Origin: Atriophallophorus winterbourni
Lineage: Eukaryota > Platyhelminthes > Trematoda > Plagiorchiida > Microphallidae
Reading direction: 5' to 3'
Length of the DNA stretch: 64,000 nt
Assembly: GCA_013407085.1 (NCBI GenBank)
Contig: JACCGJ010009907.1
Location: 1 to 64,000, forward strand
In this document: one piece after another, positions 1-13,700 of the stretch
Layout: every line of letters begins with the position of its first letter
Position numbering within the stretch: position 1 is the stretch's first letter
Program-made: the position numbers and the translations under genes
Notes under the pieces: generated by a model
Database searches by the model: none
What the model saw: the letters and a program-made list of their open reading frames with translations, nothing else
Told to the model about the DNA's origin: nothing

Positions 1-2430
1 ATTGTAGTATTTGAACTAGCAGAAATGGTGGACAGTATCGCAGAACTCCTCCGTTTCCAGTCAGCAGATGCACATATTTCCAAAGTGTCCACAGGAAGAT
101 TACGCACATCCGGTAACGGGAAGAAAGACAGAAATGCAGATTTACTTGCTGAGGTTGCAGCTTTACGCAATGCATTTCGAAACATCATATTAAACTGTAA
201 GCCACGATCACGCACATCATCCCAACAACGCTTGAGTAGCCATACTGGATTTCCCGTTACCTGATACACCAGAACTACGGCAATGATGCACAACGTTGCA
301 TTAAACCTTGCTACTATCGCACATCGCAAACTACAAATTCGAGCCAACATGTAATAGTGAATACCGTCGTCAGCCCGAAGCAGTTAGGTCATGTCTTCTT
401 CATACTGGATGGGTCTCTACTTCTACGTTTTCTGACAGACTCCGGTGCAGTAGTGAGTATACGCCCGGTAGACTTTTTCACAAGGTCTATCTTGATAAGC
501 GAACACTTTATGGCAGCAAAGGAATAGGTTATAACAACCTATGGTAAACGCTGCTTGACCATTGATTTAGTTTTGCGAAGTGAATTTCGCTGGATTTTTA
601 CAATCACTTAAGTTCCATTTGCAATTATATGCATTCGACCTCCCGGTCGATTCTCTCAGTCATTGAGCAGTTTGTCTCGTGTTTGTTAAGTTCAATAGAA
701 TAAGCCAAATAAGAATTCACATCGCTTGAAAAGCATATCGCCGAGATCACATCCCAGAAGCACTATTGTCCCAATACGCTACTGTCAATCTTCATGGACG
801 CACTCACCGAGGCAGCGGGAGGAGTGCTACAACATTACGTTGACGCGTCATGGTTCCGATGTTGTTCTTCTAACAGCGACTTCGAACGGTAGAGACTCAG
901 AATAGCACATTCGGTCAAGAACTATTTACAATATATCTGGGAGATGAACATTTTCGCCACTTTGTTGTGGGCACACAGTTTACTGTGTTTACGGATCATA
1001 GGCCCCTAATTCACTCAATGAGAAGATATGCGGATATATACTCCCCTGGAGAGATGCAAAACCTTTATTTTGTCTGTGAAGTAACGAATGACATACAACA
1101 CATCTCAGGTGCCCAAAATCCTGTCGCGGATGCACTCTCTAGATTAGGCGTGGTAGATTTGCCATCCTCTTTCAACATGAGCAAAATCTTTGCTGCGCAA
1201 GCGCCAATCACAGAGATTTCTCTCACATTGACATCACACCTCAACCCTTGCCTGACGGCTTGGGTGATACCTTTTCAGTGTATTGCATACCGCTCCCCGA
1301 AGCGTTGAGATGAAGAATGTTCGATACTATACACAATATTTTCCATCTTGGCATTTGTGCCAAGCGTTAAACTAATTACTGTTATCCATTTGCATGCTTT
1401 CTGTCACACAATTAAGGTTAGATTTATCTGGCCGAAATCAAATAAAAACTTTCAGCAAAGAACTGAACCGTGCGGTAAATACCAACGCACGAAAATCCAC
1501 CGACAAACCAAAAGTCTATTAGGGAACCTTCGTCGAAACTATTGAGCGTTTATTTAACATCCACGTAGATCTAGTTGGCCCGTTACCACCCTCACGTGTC
1601 CGTACATACATCGTCACCTGCATTGACCGTTTTACCAGGTGGCCCGAAGCCCATTCACTGCACAACTGTACTTCCAAGACAGTTGCGCACGGTTTCTTCA
1701 AACGTAGGGTGCCTCAGTTCGGTTACCCAGGTATTGTTACAACGGACCAAGTTTTCCATTTTAATGGCGCATTCAGTAAATTGCTGGATACTCTGGGTTA
1801 TCGAAATACTTCTAGCCTGCGGCGAATGGTATGGTGGAAGGGGTGCACAGGCAACTCAAGGCGCATGGAGATATTTACTGGACCGAATTCATATCGATCT
1901 TCCTTTAAAACCACTTTGCAAGCCACCGTCGCCGAATTAAAATTCAACCGTACTATCGCTTAACCTCATGAGTATATCGTTCCGTCTAGGTAATCAACAT
2001 TCTCCCATGGTAATTACATTGCGCTCTCGCCGTTCCCGCCTACCATGCGAAACCGTCCCTCGTTCTGAAGTTTTTCTCCGAAACGACAGTATGAAGCAAC
2101 CTCTTCACCCACATTATGCTGGACCCTTTAGGATAATTTAGCGGTTCTTGAAAACAGTTGTGTTTATCCGCGACGGTAGAAATGACACTGTTTTAATTGA
2201 CAGAGTCAGACTGACGTTCATTGTCGATACAGTTGACCCGGTTAGTCTGAAATACCGACCGACAAATTAACAACCAACGGTAATAACCCTTACTACACCT
2301 ACTACTAACTCTGGTCCCGCCACCACCACAAATAAACGCTCTGAACCGCAAGGCGTAAGGTTCGCGGACTACGTAATACATATTTTCCACGTTTCTACCG
2401 ATTGGTATATTTCCCATGCATATTTTTACC
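1..2430 (+). mobile_element. CsRn1-like Ty3/gypsy LTR retrotransposon, internally deleted relic (left end outside window)
   Basis: Domains follow in the usual order with many stops and frame changes. The gag end lies at 1-345, with an H-x9-C-x4-C arrangement (H at about 268, then RCIKPC) resembling the unusual CHCC gag finger of CsRn1 elements. An aspartic protease with DSGA and a following beta-rich segment lies at 380-680. RNase H lies at about 780-1200, with FTDHRPLIHSM and then DALSRL. The integrase core lies at 1550-1900, with DLVGPLPPSRVRTYIVT, DRFTRWPEA, and a shifted AANGMVEG-like segment. A C-terminal domain lies at 2040-2380. Almost all of the reverse transcriptase is missing, because the sequence passes from protease to RNase H within about 100 bases. 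No LTR is visible on the right side. This is a dead copy; the CsRn1 assignment is by motif memory and not by alignment. Confidence 0.8.
967..1308 (+). pseudogene. RNase H / connection fragment of the CsRn1-like pol
   Basis: This is the longest open piece of the relic, 113 codons. It begins inside the RNase H domain (GTQFTVFTDHRPLIHSM) and continues through the conserved segment ending in NPVADALSRL, after which integrase-side sequence begins. The same frame is open upstream to about 905, where FGQELFTIYLGDEHFRHF fits the RNase H fold, so the ATG at 967 is not a real start. It would have degraded the RNA strand of the RNA/DNA hybrid during reverse transcription. Confidence 0.75.
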
Positions 2431-3130
2431 TCGTCTTGATCACTCGGTCATGACCATAAACCCATGTACCGATCATAACTGTTAACTAAATAACTTGTTC
2501 TGACTTAGAAACCGCTGACACTCCAGCCAGTTTTTATTCACGAGTTTCCAACCACAAGAATGCACCAGTACCATTGAAAGTTTCAGCACTAATTGTGCCC
2601 GAGATTATATGAATTATTTGTATTAATTCTGAAAAAGTGTGGCACCACCTATGAAGGCTGAATATCGACAAGTCTACGAAAGCCGGCGAAATCACAACTG
2701 CAATCCTAAAGTTGTGACAGTCAATGGTGTGAAACACTCTGATTTCATTAATCACTCTTTGAGGAAGCGTGTTGTATCCTGTTATGAAATATTCAATCAA
2801 AGCCCAGTGCTGATAACTTGAATGGTTTATTCTCTGATATCAAAGTTAACCGCAAATTACAAGAATTAGACAATCTATGAGCTAATCATTATCACAAACG
2901 TTAAGCTTTAAAAACAATTTGCGCTTTTATGCCACAGTTAGATAAGGTTGGTTTGGTGCATTTCCAACACACACCATAGCCGGTTTATGCTGTTTTCACC
3001 CATGCAATTGAAACAATGGAAGGATGGAGAACAAGTTGTGCTTGGATGCTAATATTGGATAAGAATGTTAAGAGCAATTTATTTGATCAAATGAGTCTAA
3101 TCACCAGTAGTAGGGTCTGTGTTTGATAGA
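2431..3130. other. No gene recognised
   Basis: AT-rich sequence between two transposon relics. Short open frames (for example 2639-2821 +) have no recognisable domain or splice context. Confidence 0.5.
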
Positions 3131-3134
3131 AAGG

Positions 3135-3215
3135 CATGCACATGAGCATTTTTAGAACCTTGAGATTCTTCCATATATATACTCATATCCGCATCACGCT
3201 ACAACCGGTTTCTTG
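3135..3215 (-). repeat. Decayed fragment of the hammerhead-unit family (long-stem variant)
   Basis: The stretch has the TGCACATGAGCAT-type start and, at about 3197-3215, the complement of the GAAACCGG segment seen in intact hammerheads of this window. The CTGANGA half of the core is not present, so no active ribozyme is expected. Confidence 0.35.
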
Positions 3216-3614
3216 CTATTTATGCACGCCAAGTGATGGCAAGCTTTTCAATCTGAACCGGTTGAGAGCACAAACCAAGGCACGAAATGTGCTAATCCGT
3301 GAACTGCTGTTTTCCGACGATGCAGCCTTTATTGCTCTAATCCCAAGAGTCACCTTCAGCAGTCTCCCTAATGGACTGTTTTTTCGTCGGCAGCAAAGAA
3401 CTTCGGTCGAACAATCAGCAATGAGCCAATACTAAATTTCTGGCCAAGGGACTGTATCGCCTCCCATCATAACTGTTGGAAACTGTCAGCTTGAATCAAT
3501 ACATCCTTCACATACCTTGGTTTCAACCATTGCGGATAACCTCTCTCTAGACACGGAGATTGATAAGCGGATTAGCAGAGCAGCTGTCATTTTGTCCCGA
3601 TTGAACTCTCGTGT

Positions 3615-3938
3615 TTGGGTAACCGCAAGCTGACTGTAAAGACAAAGATGATGGTATACAGCGCGTGCGTACTAAATGCCTTACTATACGGCAGTGAAAC
3701 CTGGACCACCCACGCAAGACACGAACGGAAGCTGAATGATTTTCATCTACGAAGCATCCGTCGTATCTTGAACATATCGTGGATGGACAGAGTGACTAAC
3801 GCTGAAGTGCTTTCAAAAGCTGGTCTACAGAGCATGTTTACCCTATTACATCAGCGCCGCCTGCGGTGGCTTGGTCATGTCTATAGAATGGAAATGGTCG
3901 TATTCCGAAAGATCTACTCTATGGTGAGTTGCAACTAG
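3615..3938 (+). pseudogene. RTE-like LINE: post-RT segment
   Basis: A 107-codon open piece with the segments TVKTKMMVYSACVLNALLYG and WLGHVYRME typical of the region after the reverse transcriptase domain in this LINE family. Both neighbouring pieces are in other frames, so this is a remnant and not a gene. Confidence 0.7.
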
Positions 3939-4246
3939 GAAGTCGACCATTGGCAGACCGCACTTGCGGTACAAAGACGTTTGCAAAAGAGATGAAAGCT
4001 CTTGGCATTGACCCGGCGAGTTGGGAAGAACTTGCTCTTGACCGCTCACATTGGAGGCACTGTGTAAAGCGTCGTCTGCATGCTGGGGAGGAGCAGATAC
4101 AGCTCTTGGCGGCTGAACGCAGATCACGCCGCCGACGTGCTACTGACGCAATACAACCGAGTTCTGACTATCGTTGCCAGCGCTGCGGGAGAGATTGTTC
4201 CTCCCGAATCAGACTGTTTAGTCACTCAAAAAGCTGCAAAACCTGA
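3929..4246 (+). pseudogene. RTE-like LINE: C-terminal zinc-finger segment
   Basis: A 105-codon open piece with TKTFAKEMKALGIDPASWEE followed by a basic run (RRSRRRRA) and a finger CQRCGRDC...H...C. It is the C-terminus of the same LINE copy, one frame off from the segment before it. The finger probably binds nucleic acid during integration; that role is inferred from related LINEs. Confidence 0.7.
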
Positions 4247-4773
4247 ACATTCACACGTTTGTGATGTACATTCATGGTCGACATCGACCGATGGAGGCCA
4301 ACGAGGTGGAGTCAGCAAATTCATGATCAGTGAGCTTTGAAACAGCGGTAGAGTGGTAGACAAAGTAATACTTGTATGCCTCAGTTGAACAAGGTTCTTC
4401 TAAAGAATAAACATGTTCGATCACGAAATCGCAAATTGATTGTTAGCCAAGAATGAACGAATAATGTATTGTGGTGCATCTACCCACATCATTCATTCAT
4501 GCATGCAGCTGTAATTTAGGAAATTTGATAATGCCTTTTGTTATAACTAATCAAATTCACTAACCATCATTAAAATGGCGTTAAATTTAAGGTTTCTCTT
4601 CCGAAGATATTTTTACCTGCATCACATTGCAATAACCAGTAACAAATGCTAAGCATGAATTGATTTTTAATGACAGTGTTGAAAAAGCATCACATTTTGC
4701 AAAAATAATTTGTGGCAAATATTGTTTACAAATTGAAAAGGTAACACTCTCGTTGAAGTAAGAGGAATCGTAT

Positions 4774-4796
4774 TCACCGCAGAACTTGCATGAATT
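4774..4796 (-). CDS. EF-hand gene, terminal coding exon 5
   Basis: The strong acceptor TTTTCTTTCCAG is followed by two bases that complete Glu165, the last residue of calcium loop 4. Then come FMQVLR and TGA at 4776-4774. It is very short (23 coding bases), but the phase and the conserved E-F after the loop make it convincing. The 3' untranslated region would lie below 4774; no AATAAA was seen there on the minus strand. Confidence 0.85.
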
Positions 4797-7700
4797 CTGG
4801 AAAGAAAATGATTTCAAGTTTTTGAATATAACCGCATTTTTTTCAAATTATGATTGATGTTATCGAACTCAACTCAGAAAGACAATTATGACAACGAACC
4901 TTAGAGGTTCTGCTTATTCAAATGATAGTGCATGCATGTAAGATATATTTCATTTAGGAAATGTCTTTTCCTTAACCGTATTGACACGAAAATATATGGT
5001 AAAATTCAGAATATCATACGATTTCGAATAATGCCAGGGCATCTTTTACTAAATCACAGGACATTTTGACGTTTCTTATTTTCGCAAGTGATACTTGTGC
5101 TACCAATTCCCATTGGGTGTTTCTATGATAATATTCTTGTAAGATTGCGAGAAATATTTAATCAATACGTTCTTATTTTGAAGCACTGACTGTGCTTGAA
5201 TTGTTGTTCGTTTTGAGAATGAGTTGTGAGCACAGTTTACGAGCATCGACCTTTCATTTCAGATGTTCGGGGCCTATGTTAACCTCCTTAAGTCAATGCC
5301 GACCATAGATGTACATCAAAATAGCTTGATTTTTTCTTGCTCCACATTTTGTATGATTTAACAGTAAGACTCATGTGGAACGACCTGTCCAGCAGTGATA
5401 TGCAGTACTCGGTCGATTGACGTCAGTTTCACGCCGCCGGCGTGATCAGCGTTCAGCAACCAAGAGCTGTACCCGCTCCTCCCCAGCTTGTCGACGACGC
5501 TTCACACAATGCCTCCAAAGTAAACGGTCAAGAGCAAGTTCTTCCCAACTCGTGGGGCCAATAACAAGAGATCCATATCAGTTTTGCAAACGTCTTTGTA
5601 CCGTAAGTGTGGTCTTCATATTGGTCGACTTCGTGATTTCAACTCACAATAGCGTAGATTTTTTGGAATAAAACCATTTTCTATTCTGTAGACATGACAA
5701 AGCCATTATAGGCGGAGATACTGTAATAGGGTGAACAAGATCTGTAGACCAGCTTTAGAAAGTACTTAAGCATTAGTCATTTTTTTCCGTTTATGATATG
5801 TTCAAGATACGACGAATACTTCATAGATGAAAAGCATTCAGCTTCCGTTCGTGTCATGTGTGGATGGTCCAGGTGTCGCTGTTTTAAATTAAAGCATTTA
5901 GTATGCACGCGCTGTATACCAATATCGTTGTCTTTACAGTCAGCTTGCGATTGTCCCAAAAAAGAGATTTCAATCGGGACGAAATTACAGCCAATTCATT
6001 AATCCATCTCCATGTTTAGCAAGATGTTATCCGCAATGGTTGAAGCAAGATATTTGCAATGTTGTACTGGTTTCAAGCTGACGGTTTTGAACAGCGATGA
6101 TAGGAGGCAACACAATCAATTGATCAAGGGCTTTGGTCTTGCTTATGTCCGAAATATTTGCGTGCCAACGAAACGTAGTTAATTAACGACTGGAGGCGTT
6201 ATTGGGAATGCGCAATATTAGCTACATCGACAGTATCGGGGTATATAAGGTCAAAGTAAGTCTCTTCGTTTTTAGCCGATATAACAGCTTAAGATACAAA
6301 CGTAAAATTGTTCCCAGAAATCATAATTTCCCATCCATGTACGCAAGCAAGTATGTAACCATTTGTACAACATTTTGTCCTTTTCTTTTAGATCAATGAA
6401 AATAACATTTTACACAACCCTTTCAGATAAAAAATTCAAAACGGGCAATAGTTGGTCTGAAAATCTATTATTGACCAACTTAGAGGTAATTCTAAGTATT
6501 TTAATGCGTTTATTAGCGTTCATTTCATTTTTCTCAAACACGCGTTATGCCAATAACGGATATTTAATTGAATAAATTTTTCAGGAAACAGACACAAATA
6601 TTTGTGAAATACCCAGCACAGTTTAAAGAAAAAATTGACATAAGACAGTTTAACTTTTGAAATGGTATTCTTGCATATATCTTCATTTAGAAAGCGTTAT
6701 TCAACGGGATAAATTATTATAATTGAACTTATTGTTCATCAATATACGGTCTTGCTGAATTCCTCAAAGACGAAGTCAAATAAATTGGTTCGCTATATTA
6801 TTCGTATGCGATAAATAAGGTATTCACGACGTCTTCAATAAATCCCGTAATCATTTTCGTATTGCCCAGGGTACATGCTCAGATCTTTTCAATCTACGGA
6901 GGAGTCGACTTTCACATTAAAAGAAATATCCAGACTAACTTTCCGTTGCTAATTACTCTCCATTTCTTGACCAATATTTACCACTATGGGCTGTTACCTC
7001 ATTGACCCAGCGTTGCCGAACTAGTTGGCAGTTGTTTTGAACCTTTTCAAATTAATCATGCAACCGACCAAGAATAGTCGTCCATGAAAATATGTGTCTT
7101 TAGCCCCTTTGAAGTGTCCATAAGCTAATATGATGAGCTTTCTATTGAATTACAGTGAGCAAACTTGCTATCCAGTAGTATGACGTTTATTTTAGATGGA
7201 ATATAAGCAAACCAATCACTAAATTAACTAAAAGTAATCGTACGTCTGACGCAAGAGGGCAAATACGGCACCATCTTGTTTCAGCGGATTTTTCATATTG
7301 TGAGCATAGCACTCGTAATTTGAAATTACTATGCTGAAACCATTTTCTGGTATATCACTGCGCCTCGAACATCGTTCATTAATAAGTCACTCAATTTGAT
7401 AGGGAAATCCCAACGTGATAATTTCAATTTCTTATAAAAAATATTAGCAATAAAAATGTACACCTTACCTTCAAAACCAACCTTTCCATCACCATCGCTA
7501 TCAGCGGTCCGAATCATTTGTTCAATCTCTTGAGGGCTAAGCGACTCGCCTAACTTGTTCATCAAATCTTTGAGCTCAGCAGCGTCGATGTAACCATCAC
7601 CGTTGTGGTCAAATTCCTGTGAAAATCAGATTCCATCATAAAAATATTGATTTTTGGTTGAACGTCGAAATTGGATTTAGGAAAGCTCAAAAAATTTTTC

Positions 7701-10700
7701 TAAACGTGCATTTTATTAATTGATAGCACAATCTTAACCAGATGTTTACGATATTAGGAAAATGTAATTAGTGGCATATTCTTAGTTCCCGTATTGGGTA
7801 TTTTGTATTTGATTGATCACCCAGCTGGGTGAATGGTTGAACGAGTTGTTAAAATGATTGATAACGCAAGTTGTATTGATTAATTAAGGAAATGGCCACG
7901 AGTTAGCTAATCAACCTGGCATCTGTCTCAAACAACAAACGTTGGATAACGTAGATAGATCACACTTAAGTCACGGTGAATTGCTAGTCTTCCAGCAAGG
8001 CCATTGTGACCACAATTAACTAAAAGTGTTCAACATTAAGCAGGTCTAAATTGCACTGAATTTATTTCAAAGACCACTTTGTTGACCTGTTACTAGGGGT
8101 AGATTAATAGATAACTCGTGCATGTCAGCAGCACAACGAACGGTATCTTTTGTTTAATATGCATTTACAATCACGTTTTGCAATAAAATTATTTGGGAGC
8201 ATTATTTCGTGGAGCGTTGAGTGCTAATCATGTGTTCTCAGACTCAAAATAAGAGCAGGACGCGCCGAAAAGTAGGACGACAACAATTGTAAACCCATAC
8301 ACATTCGGGTTTTGCGTAAGGATTAAATGAAAATGGCTTCAAGCGACATCACGGAAATCATGAATGGATGAAGAACGTCATCCACAATCGATTGGTATGC
8401 AATTCATTAATGTTGGTCAAAGAAACCTAGCGTGATTAAGATCTTAAACGTGCCGGTTTGGACAAAACTCATTAACAGATCAGATCAAAATTTCAATCAG
8501 GACAGACGTTTCACTACAGTGTTGTTGCTGCTCGATTTGCCTATATAAGAATGATGCATGCTCTGTTCTTTGGGTCGTGAGTAGTAAGAGCGTTCGACCA
8601 ATAGGATTTCTCTTGTGTTGTGGGATTCTTGGGTTTGACCTCAAGGATGAATTGGGTGCAATATTCAAGTGACTGTGAAACGCGGGGGGAAAGATGGTCG
8701 TTGATGGATCGATAGAACGGAAGTGTAGTGATAATTGGCCAGACGTTTACCAGCTGCCAATCGTTGACCTGAAATGACTTGGTGCAATCATTGTTGGCTA
8801 TTCCCACACGCAACAATATATTTAGCTTGCTGATATGCACCATATGTCAGAAGTTGAATACCTCTGATCGGTCAATTTTACGCTGTTTTTTCTAGTCAGT
8901 TGTAATTGCATCGGTATTGTTAAATAACTTAAATTTACTTGTCTATCAGTTAGGTAGTCTCTCTTACAAATCAAGAAAAATGTCCTTATTCGATAAAATT
9001 CAAGTTTTTCAATTGAGAAGCCTGATGGACTAGATTAAACGGTTCAAGCGTTGAGAAACATAAATAAAGAAAATCATTTTTTTGAAAATTGTTTTGCTCT
9101 TCAATTTTCGGTATAAAACACGCATGCGATATGGGCGATCTTATTGTTGTTTAAAGCTTCATTGGAGTACTAATACTAACAACGTTGAGAAATTTCCCCA
9201 GCTGTTCGACAAACTCAAAGTTGTCTCTCATCAAACGTACATGGTTTACCACTCACGTGAGTCGGTACAGTTAAATAATTATCACCAAAGAATTTATCTA
9301 TTCGAACAATTTTTATTTCAGTTTCAAGCAGACTTGAAGATCTCCAGTTTCTCTTGTGCCCATCACATAATAAACTTTCTCAATTTGTTCTCATTAAGGT
9401 TTGTATTTGTATTCATTAATCCTTTGTAGCAGCTAAACCACTGTGTGAAAGTGCGAGTAATCCAACTTTCATATATCTGCTATTTGGAATTTTTCGACGC
9501 ATTTTCAATCTGATCAAAATTGGCGGTTTTGCAAACAGGACGAAGGGACCTTGGCATGCGGATACTGATCGTACCACCTCAGCCTGATAGATGCAAACAG
9601 CATGAAACAGGTCTTGGTTGTGCGCTCTAGAAATGAACGCAAGTGAGGATTTTTGACCCAGACATACAATTTGCTTTATCACACATGCAAACAAAAACGC
9701 TCGATATCATTTTACCTTCAATGCAAAATTAAACATCATAATCCGTCTCAAGGCGCAAAGAACTCTACATTTTTCGTCCATTTCATTATCAAGTGTGAGA
9801 ACAGAATTTCAACCAGACTGGATATAAGTACACAAATATGACATTTACATTGATAATCTGTTCATTTTAACCAAAAAATTTGTATATCTAAGCTTTTTCA
9901 TGCAGTAAAGATATTCAAGAAAAATGATTCTTTAATTGCGGAGTTTATGACATTCAATAAATAAAAAGGGTATACAAATATGAATATTATTTATACATTT
10001 GTTTAGTTAGTTAGCTTATTAAGTTATACTCAATAGTTATCAAGTTTAGGAGATGAGATAATAGCTCAGAAATGCGCACATAATACGCTCAATTGAAGAA
10101 TCAAATTTAAAACAATCATATGGCATTTTATATTAAAACTAACCGCGAAAGCTCTGCGATATAGTTCTTCGCTTGCACTTCTCGAATTGTTCTCATTGCT
10201 ACCCTGTTGAACATAATATTCTGACATCGCCTTCAGAAATTCGCGAAAATTTAACGTACCATCACCTAGTTATGACGAGATTAAGATGTACAAATTTGTT
10301 TAATGAAGATAAACAGCACAATAGAATTATCTGCAATAACTATGGTTCATTAGTGTGAAATAAAAGGAAATATCCGTTCAGTCTCCGCTTCATAAACAAA
10401 CAACTTTTTTCCTATTCAGAATAGAATGAATCTTACCGAACGTTGAGAAATATGAATAATTAATATGATTAATGTTTAAATTATTCAACCTAGAAATAAA
10501 ATGAAAATAATAAAGCACATTGACCTTGCCCTGTAAAACCGAGCGACCAAATTTATACATTTTTAACAAAATGAAACAACCAAACATTATCACCTTCTGA
10601 ATGACTTTCAATCATATAGATAAAATTAACAAATTTCGAACACAAAAGGTGATAATGGTTCAACGTTAATGTAATGGAATATGTTTGTGACCGATCGGGG

Positions 10701-13700
10701 AATCATAATCATCAAAAAAAGAAAGTTTGTAATGAATCGGTGAGAGTAGTTTATTGGTAACGTTTCGCTTCTGACACAGAAGATTCGTCAGACCAAGGGT
10801 GTCAGTACGAACAGAGATCAAGCTTAAATTTCATTCACCTGACCAATCACAAGCTGGTTAAGAACTGCACAGTCCATGATGGGTTCTGCGCTCGTTAAGA
10901 AGGACAGGCGCGTTCAATATCAACTGACGCGCCGCCACCCCTACGTGCCGTATAATCCCTAAATTGTTTCAGCCTTGGCAGGTGTGAATGACATCTGCTG
11001 ACCGATTAGCTCGGTGCGCGCACTAGGGGTCACGCATGTTGATGTTTATCCGCTGCATAACCGAACGCCAGATTGTGGAGATATCAGTCCCATCCACCTT
11101 AGAGACTGCGTTCTTACCGGACTTTGTTATCTCAACCGCCTCAGCGTAAAGTCGTTCAACATCATCGTTGCAAAACTGATACACATCTCAAAATTGATTT
11201 TGATTTTATAATATCGAATTCGAATAAAAATTAGGGATAAAAGGGCAGATAAATCCGAAAAATTGTGTGTAAGTGTGGCATACAAGTATAACTTTGTTAT
11301 CCATTTTAACACTATTTCAATGCTCACTGAACCTGATCTTACTGTCTCCACCTGACGACGGCAAACAGCCAGCAACCGGTAGTGCTGTGTAAGGGATGGG
11401 GATGTGAGCAACACATTACATTGGTCATCCATAAGCGCCTTGAGTGCTCGACCAAGAATCACTTTGTAATTCGGTGTCTGAACATCGTGGTTCGTTGTAC
11501 GAACCCTATGTAACAGTGGCATACAAGTATAACTCTGTTTACCAATTTATCACTGTTTCAAGGCTCATTGAACCTGATCTTACTGTCTCCACCTGACGAC
11601 GGCAAACAGCCAGAAACCGGTAGTGCGGTGTAAGGGATGGGGATGTGAGCAACACATTACTCCCATAACTATTAGGTTAACAAATGGTCATTTGAGTTTT
11701 TTATTTGTTAATACTGCAAAAAATAACACATTTGCGTTCACTGTGAATGCAATCAGAATCGGTCTGAAATTCAACACTGTTCGATCACGGTAGCGTTTTG
11801 TATTTCGAAAATTAGAACTCGAAGCAATGGTTTACATCCACAGTTTCATTTTGACAATTATTTACCTTTTCTAATTATGTTCTTCTGTCACACCTTTAGT
11901 TTTGCAGGTGTGCACAATCTAAATTGAGCTTGATTGTAAGCAAGCGAATTGCTCTTGTCATATCTGTGCGATTAACTAACCGCCAATACTTGATGAAGTG
12001 CTGCTTAATACGACATCTGTTCAGCGTAAAACTTTGGTTCTGACGTAGCTTCGGTATTTTGGATATTCCGCTGCAAACATCTCGAACTGTTTGCTACAAT
12101 CATTCAATTGTAAGTACCGCCAAACCACTTTAAGCGCCAAATACGGTACCGTCTACCTGAGATCAACCACGTTGTTTGCGTAACTTTCAACATTTCTTTC
12201 TTCCTCAATCCTCGTAATTTTGCAACATTAAAGTTATGAATACTAGTTTCTGTACCTATATATGAACCATTTGCTTGAGATTAATTTTATCTATCAATGT
12301 TATATTGTAAAAAGAATGATGTACTTCAAAGAAATTAGTCTTTATTGGTTAAGTAAATGTGATTAGATTTAAATTCAAACGTGAAATTTTCTGATTACCA
12401 TGAGAATCAAATTCACAAAATTATTTCGTTGAAATGACATGTATATGTTCTTCCAATACTTTTATACTAAATTTTCATACTTTGGAACCCATGCTACATA
12501 GGGTTCTTGCAACGAACCATGATCTTCGAATACGGAATCACACAACTATTATTGCCCAAGCGCTCAACACGCAATTTAACAGTTACATTGTACAATATTT
12601 TCGTTATTTCACGGTCATCTGAGCTTGATCTCCCCGTATATACTTCAATTCAATTCAATTCAATTTTATTGGTCTAAAAAGCATATAGCTTGACAAAAAC
12701 CATAGAATAATATGAAAATTACGAATAACATGGGTAGAAAAACGGATTTGTTTGCTTACTGAGCAGTTCAGGAATCAAGTAAAAATCCATTGGACAGAAA
12801 CTGGTTTCAAAGTTCAAAACTTTTATGGTGTAAAATATATAGGTTCAAAGTTTGGATTGGTCAACATGAAATTGTCCAAATTCGATTTGAATATATCCAA
12901 GTTGGGTGAATGTGCAACATTACAAGATAGGTAGTTCCAGGTAAACATACACGTACAGAATAAAAGTACCTTCGACAGTTTAGTCTCGAGTCGGGAATAT
13001 GTACTGTATAGTCGTGACTCCGGCTGGATCTGGGTGGTAGTCGCGTGAATAGTTGATTAAGGGGATGTTTGGGGGTATGCAGTATATTGAACATAACTAT
13101 CAAATCACCTCCAAATTGATTGAGACTTGCAATACGATCTTCGTATTGTTTGCGCTTCAAACCGCGTACTTAGTAAATGTCGAACCTTGTGAAGGCAATT
13201 GTGGTGTGTAAGGGATGGGGATGTGAACACCACAATACTTTGGTCTTTCATATGCGCCTCGAGCGCGTGGCCAGGAATCACTTTGTGATTCTGTATTTGA
13301 ACACCGTGGTTCTTTGTAAGAACCCTATATAACAGTGGCATACAAATATAACTTTGTTTACCGCTTTTTCACTGTTTCAAGGCTCACTGAACCTGATCTT
13401 ACTGTCTCCACCTGACGATGGCAAACAGCCTGAAACCGGTAGTGGTGTGTAAGGGATGGGGATGTGAGCACCACAATACTTTGGTCTTTCATATGCGCCT
13501 CGAGCGCTTGGCCAGGAATCACTTTGTGATTCTGTATTTGAACATCTTGGTTCTTTGTATGAACCCTATATAACAGTGGTATATAAATATAACTTTGCAA
13601 TTGTGTAGCGTTCTTGTAGATAATGTGTGCGCCCTAGTTTACTTTACAGAATTATTTTGTTAAAAAAATTAAAGATTGATTTTCGAAGATTCTTCTCTAG

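Larger units (their letters stand above)
3230..4345 (+). mobile_element. RTE-like non-LTR retrotransposon, 3' half, decayed
   Basis: The fragment begins at the reverse transcriptase catalytic region (ELLFSDDAAFIAL at 3300-3345, the FADD box with Ala changed to Ser). It continues through the thumb/connection (LYGSETWTTHARHERKLNDF at 3688-3745, then RRLRWLGHVYRME at 3858-3893). It ends in a C-terminal CxxC...H...C finger (CQRCGRDCSSRIRLFSHSKSC, 4177-4240). At least three frame changes break it, for example near 3630 and 3895. The motif set belongs to LINEs with a WLGHV-type C-terminus and a terminal zinc finger. RTE clade membership is my best guess. Four other fragments in the window belong to the same family. 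Confidence 0.75.
11275..11662 (+). repeat. Tandem 241-bp hammerhead unit (retrozyme-like), about 1.6 copies
   Basis: The segment CATACAAGTATAACTTTGTT, the hammerhead and the downstream AAGGGATGGGGATGTGAGC each recur 241-242 bases apart (hammerheads start at 11346 and 11587). The unit encodes nothing credible; short open frames in it recur only because the DNA repeats. The first hammerhead is damaged and the second is intact. No clear target-site duplication was found for this copy. Confidence 0.8.
12646..13650 (-). mobile_element. CR1-like LINE, 3' end, split by a hammerhead-unit insertion
   Basis: On the minus strand the sequence shows the conserved LINE C-terminus: GGDLIVMFNILHTPKHPLNQ, then IPDSRLNCRRYFYSVRV. 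The 3' end has AATAAAA followed by a (TTGAA)n tail at 12646-12668. Upstream, LINE-like sequence seems to resume at about 13606 beyond the unit inserted at 13204-13596. It is decayed and 5' truncated. Confidence 0.65.

Noticed and set aside
3575..3611. Candidate terminal exon for the EF-hand gene on the minus strand (AG followed by a phase-compatible Glu-Phe)
   Set aside because: It lies inside the plus-strand RTE-like coding remnant and has no pyrimidine tract. The acceptor at 4797 is stronger, nearer and gives an immediate stop after a typical EF-hand ending.
6735..6770. Minus-strand GAATTCAGCAAGACC... as an alternative last exon
   Set aside because: It needs phase 0, while exon 4 ends in phase 1; using it would place extra residues inside calcium loop 4.
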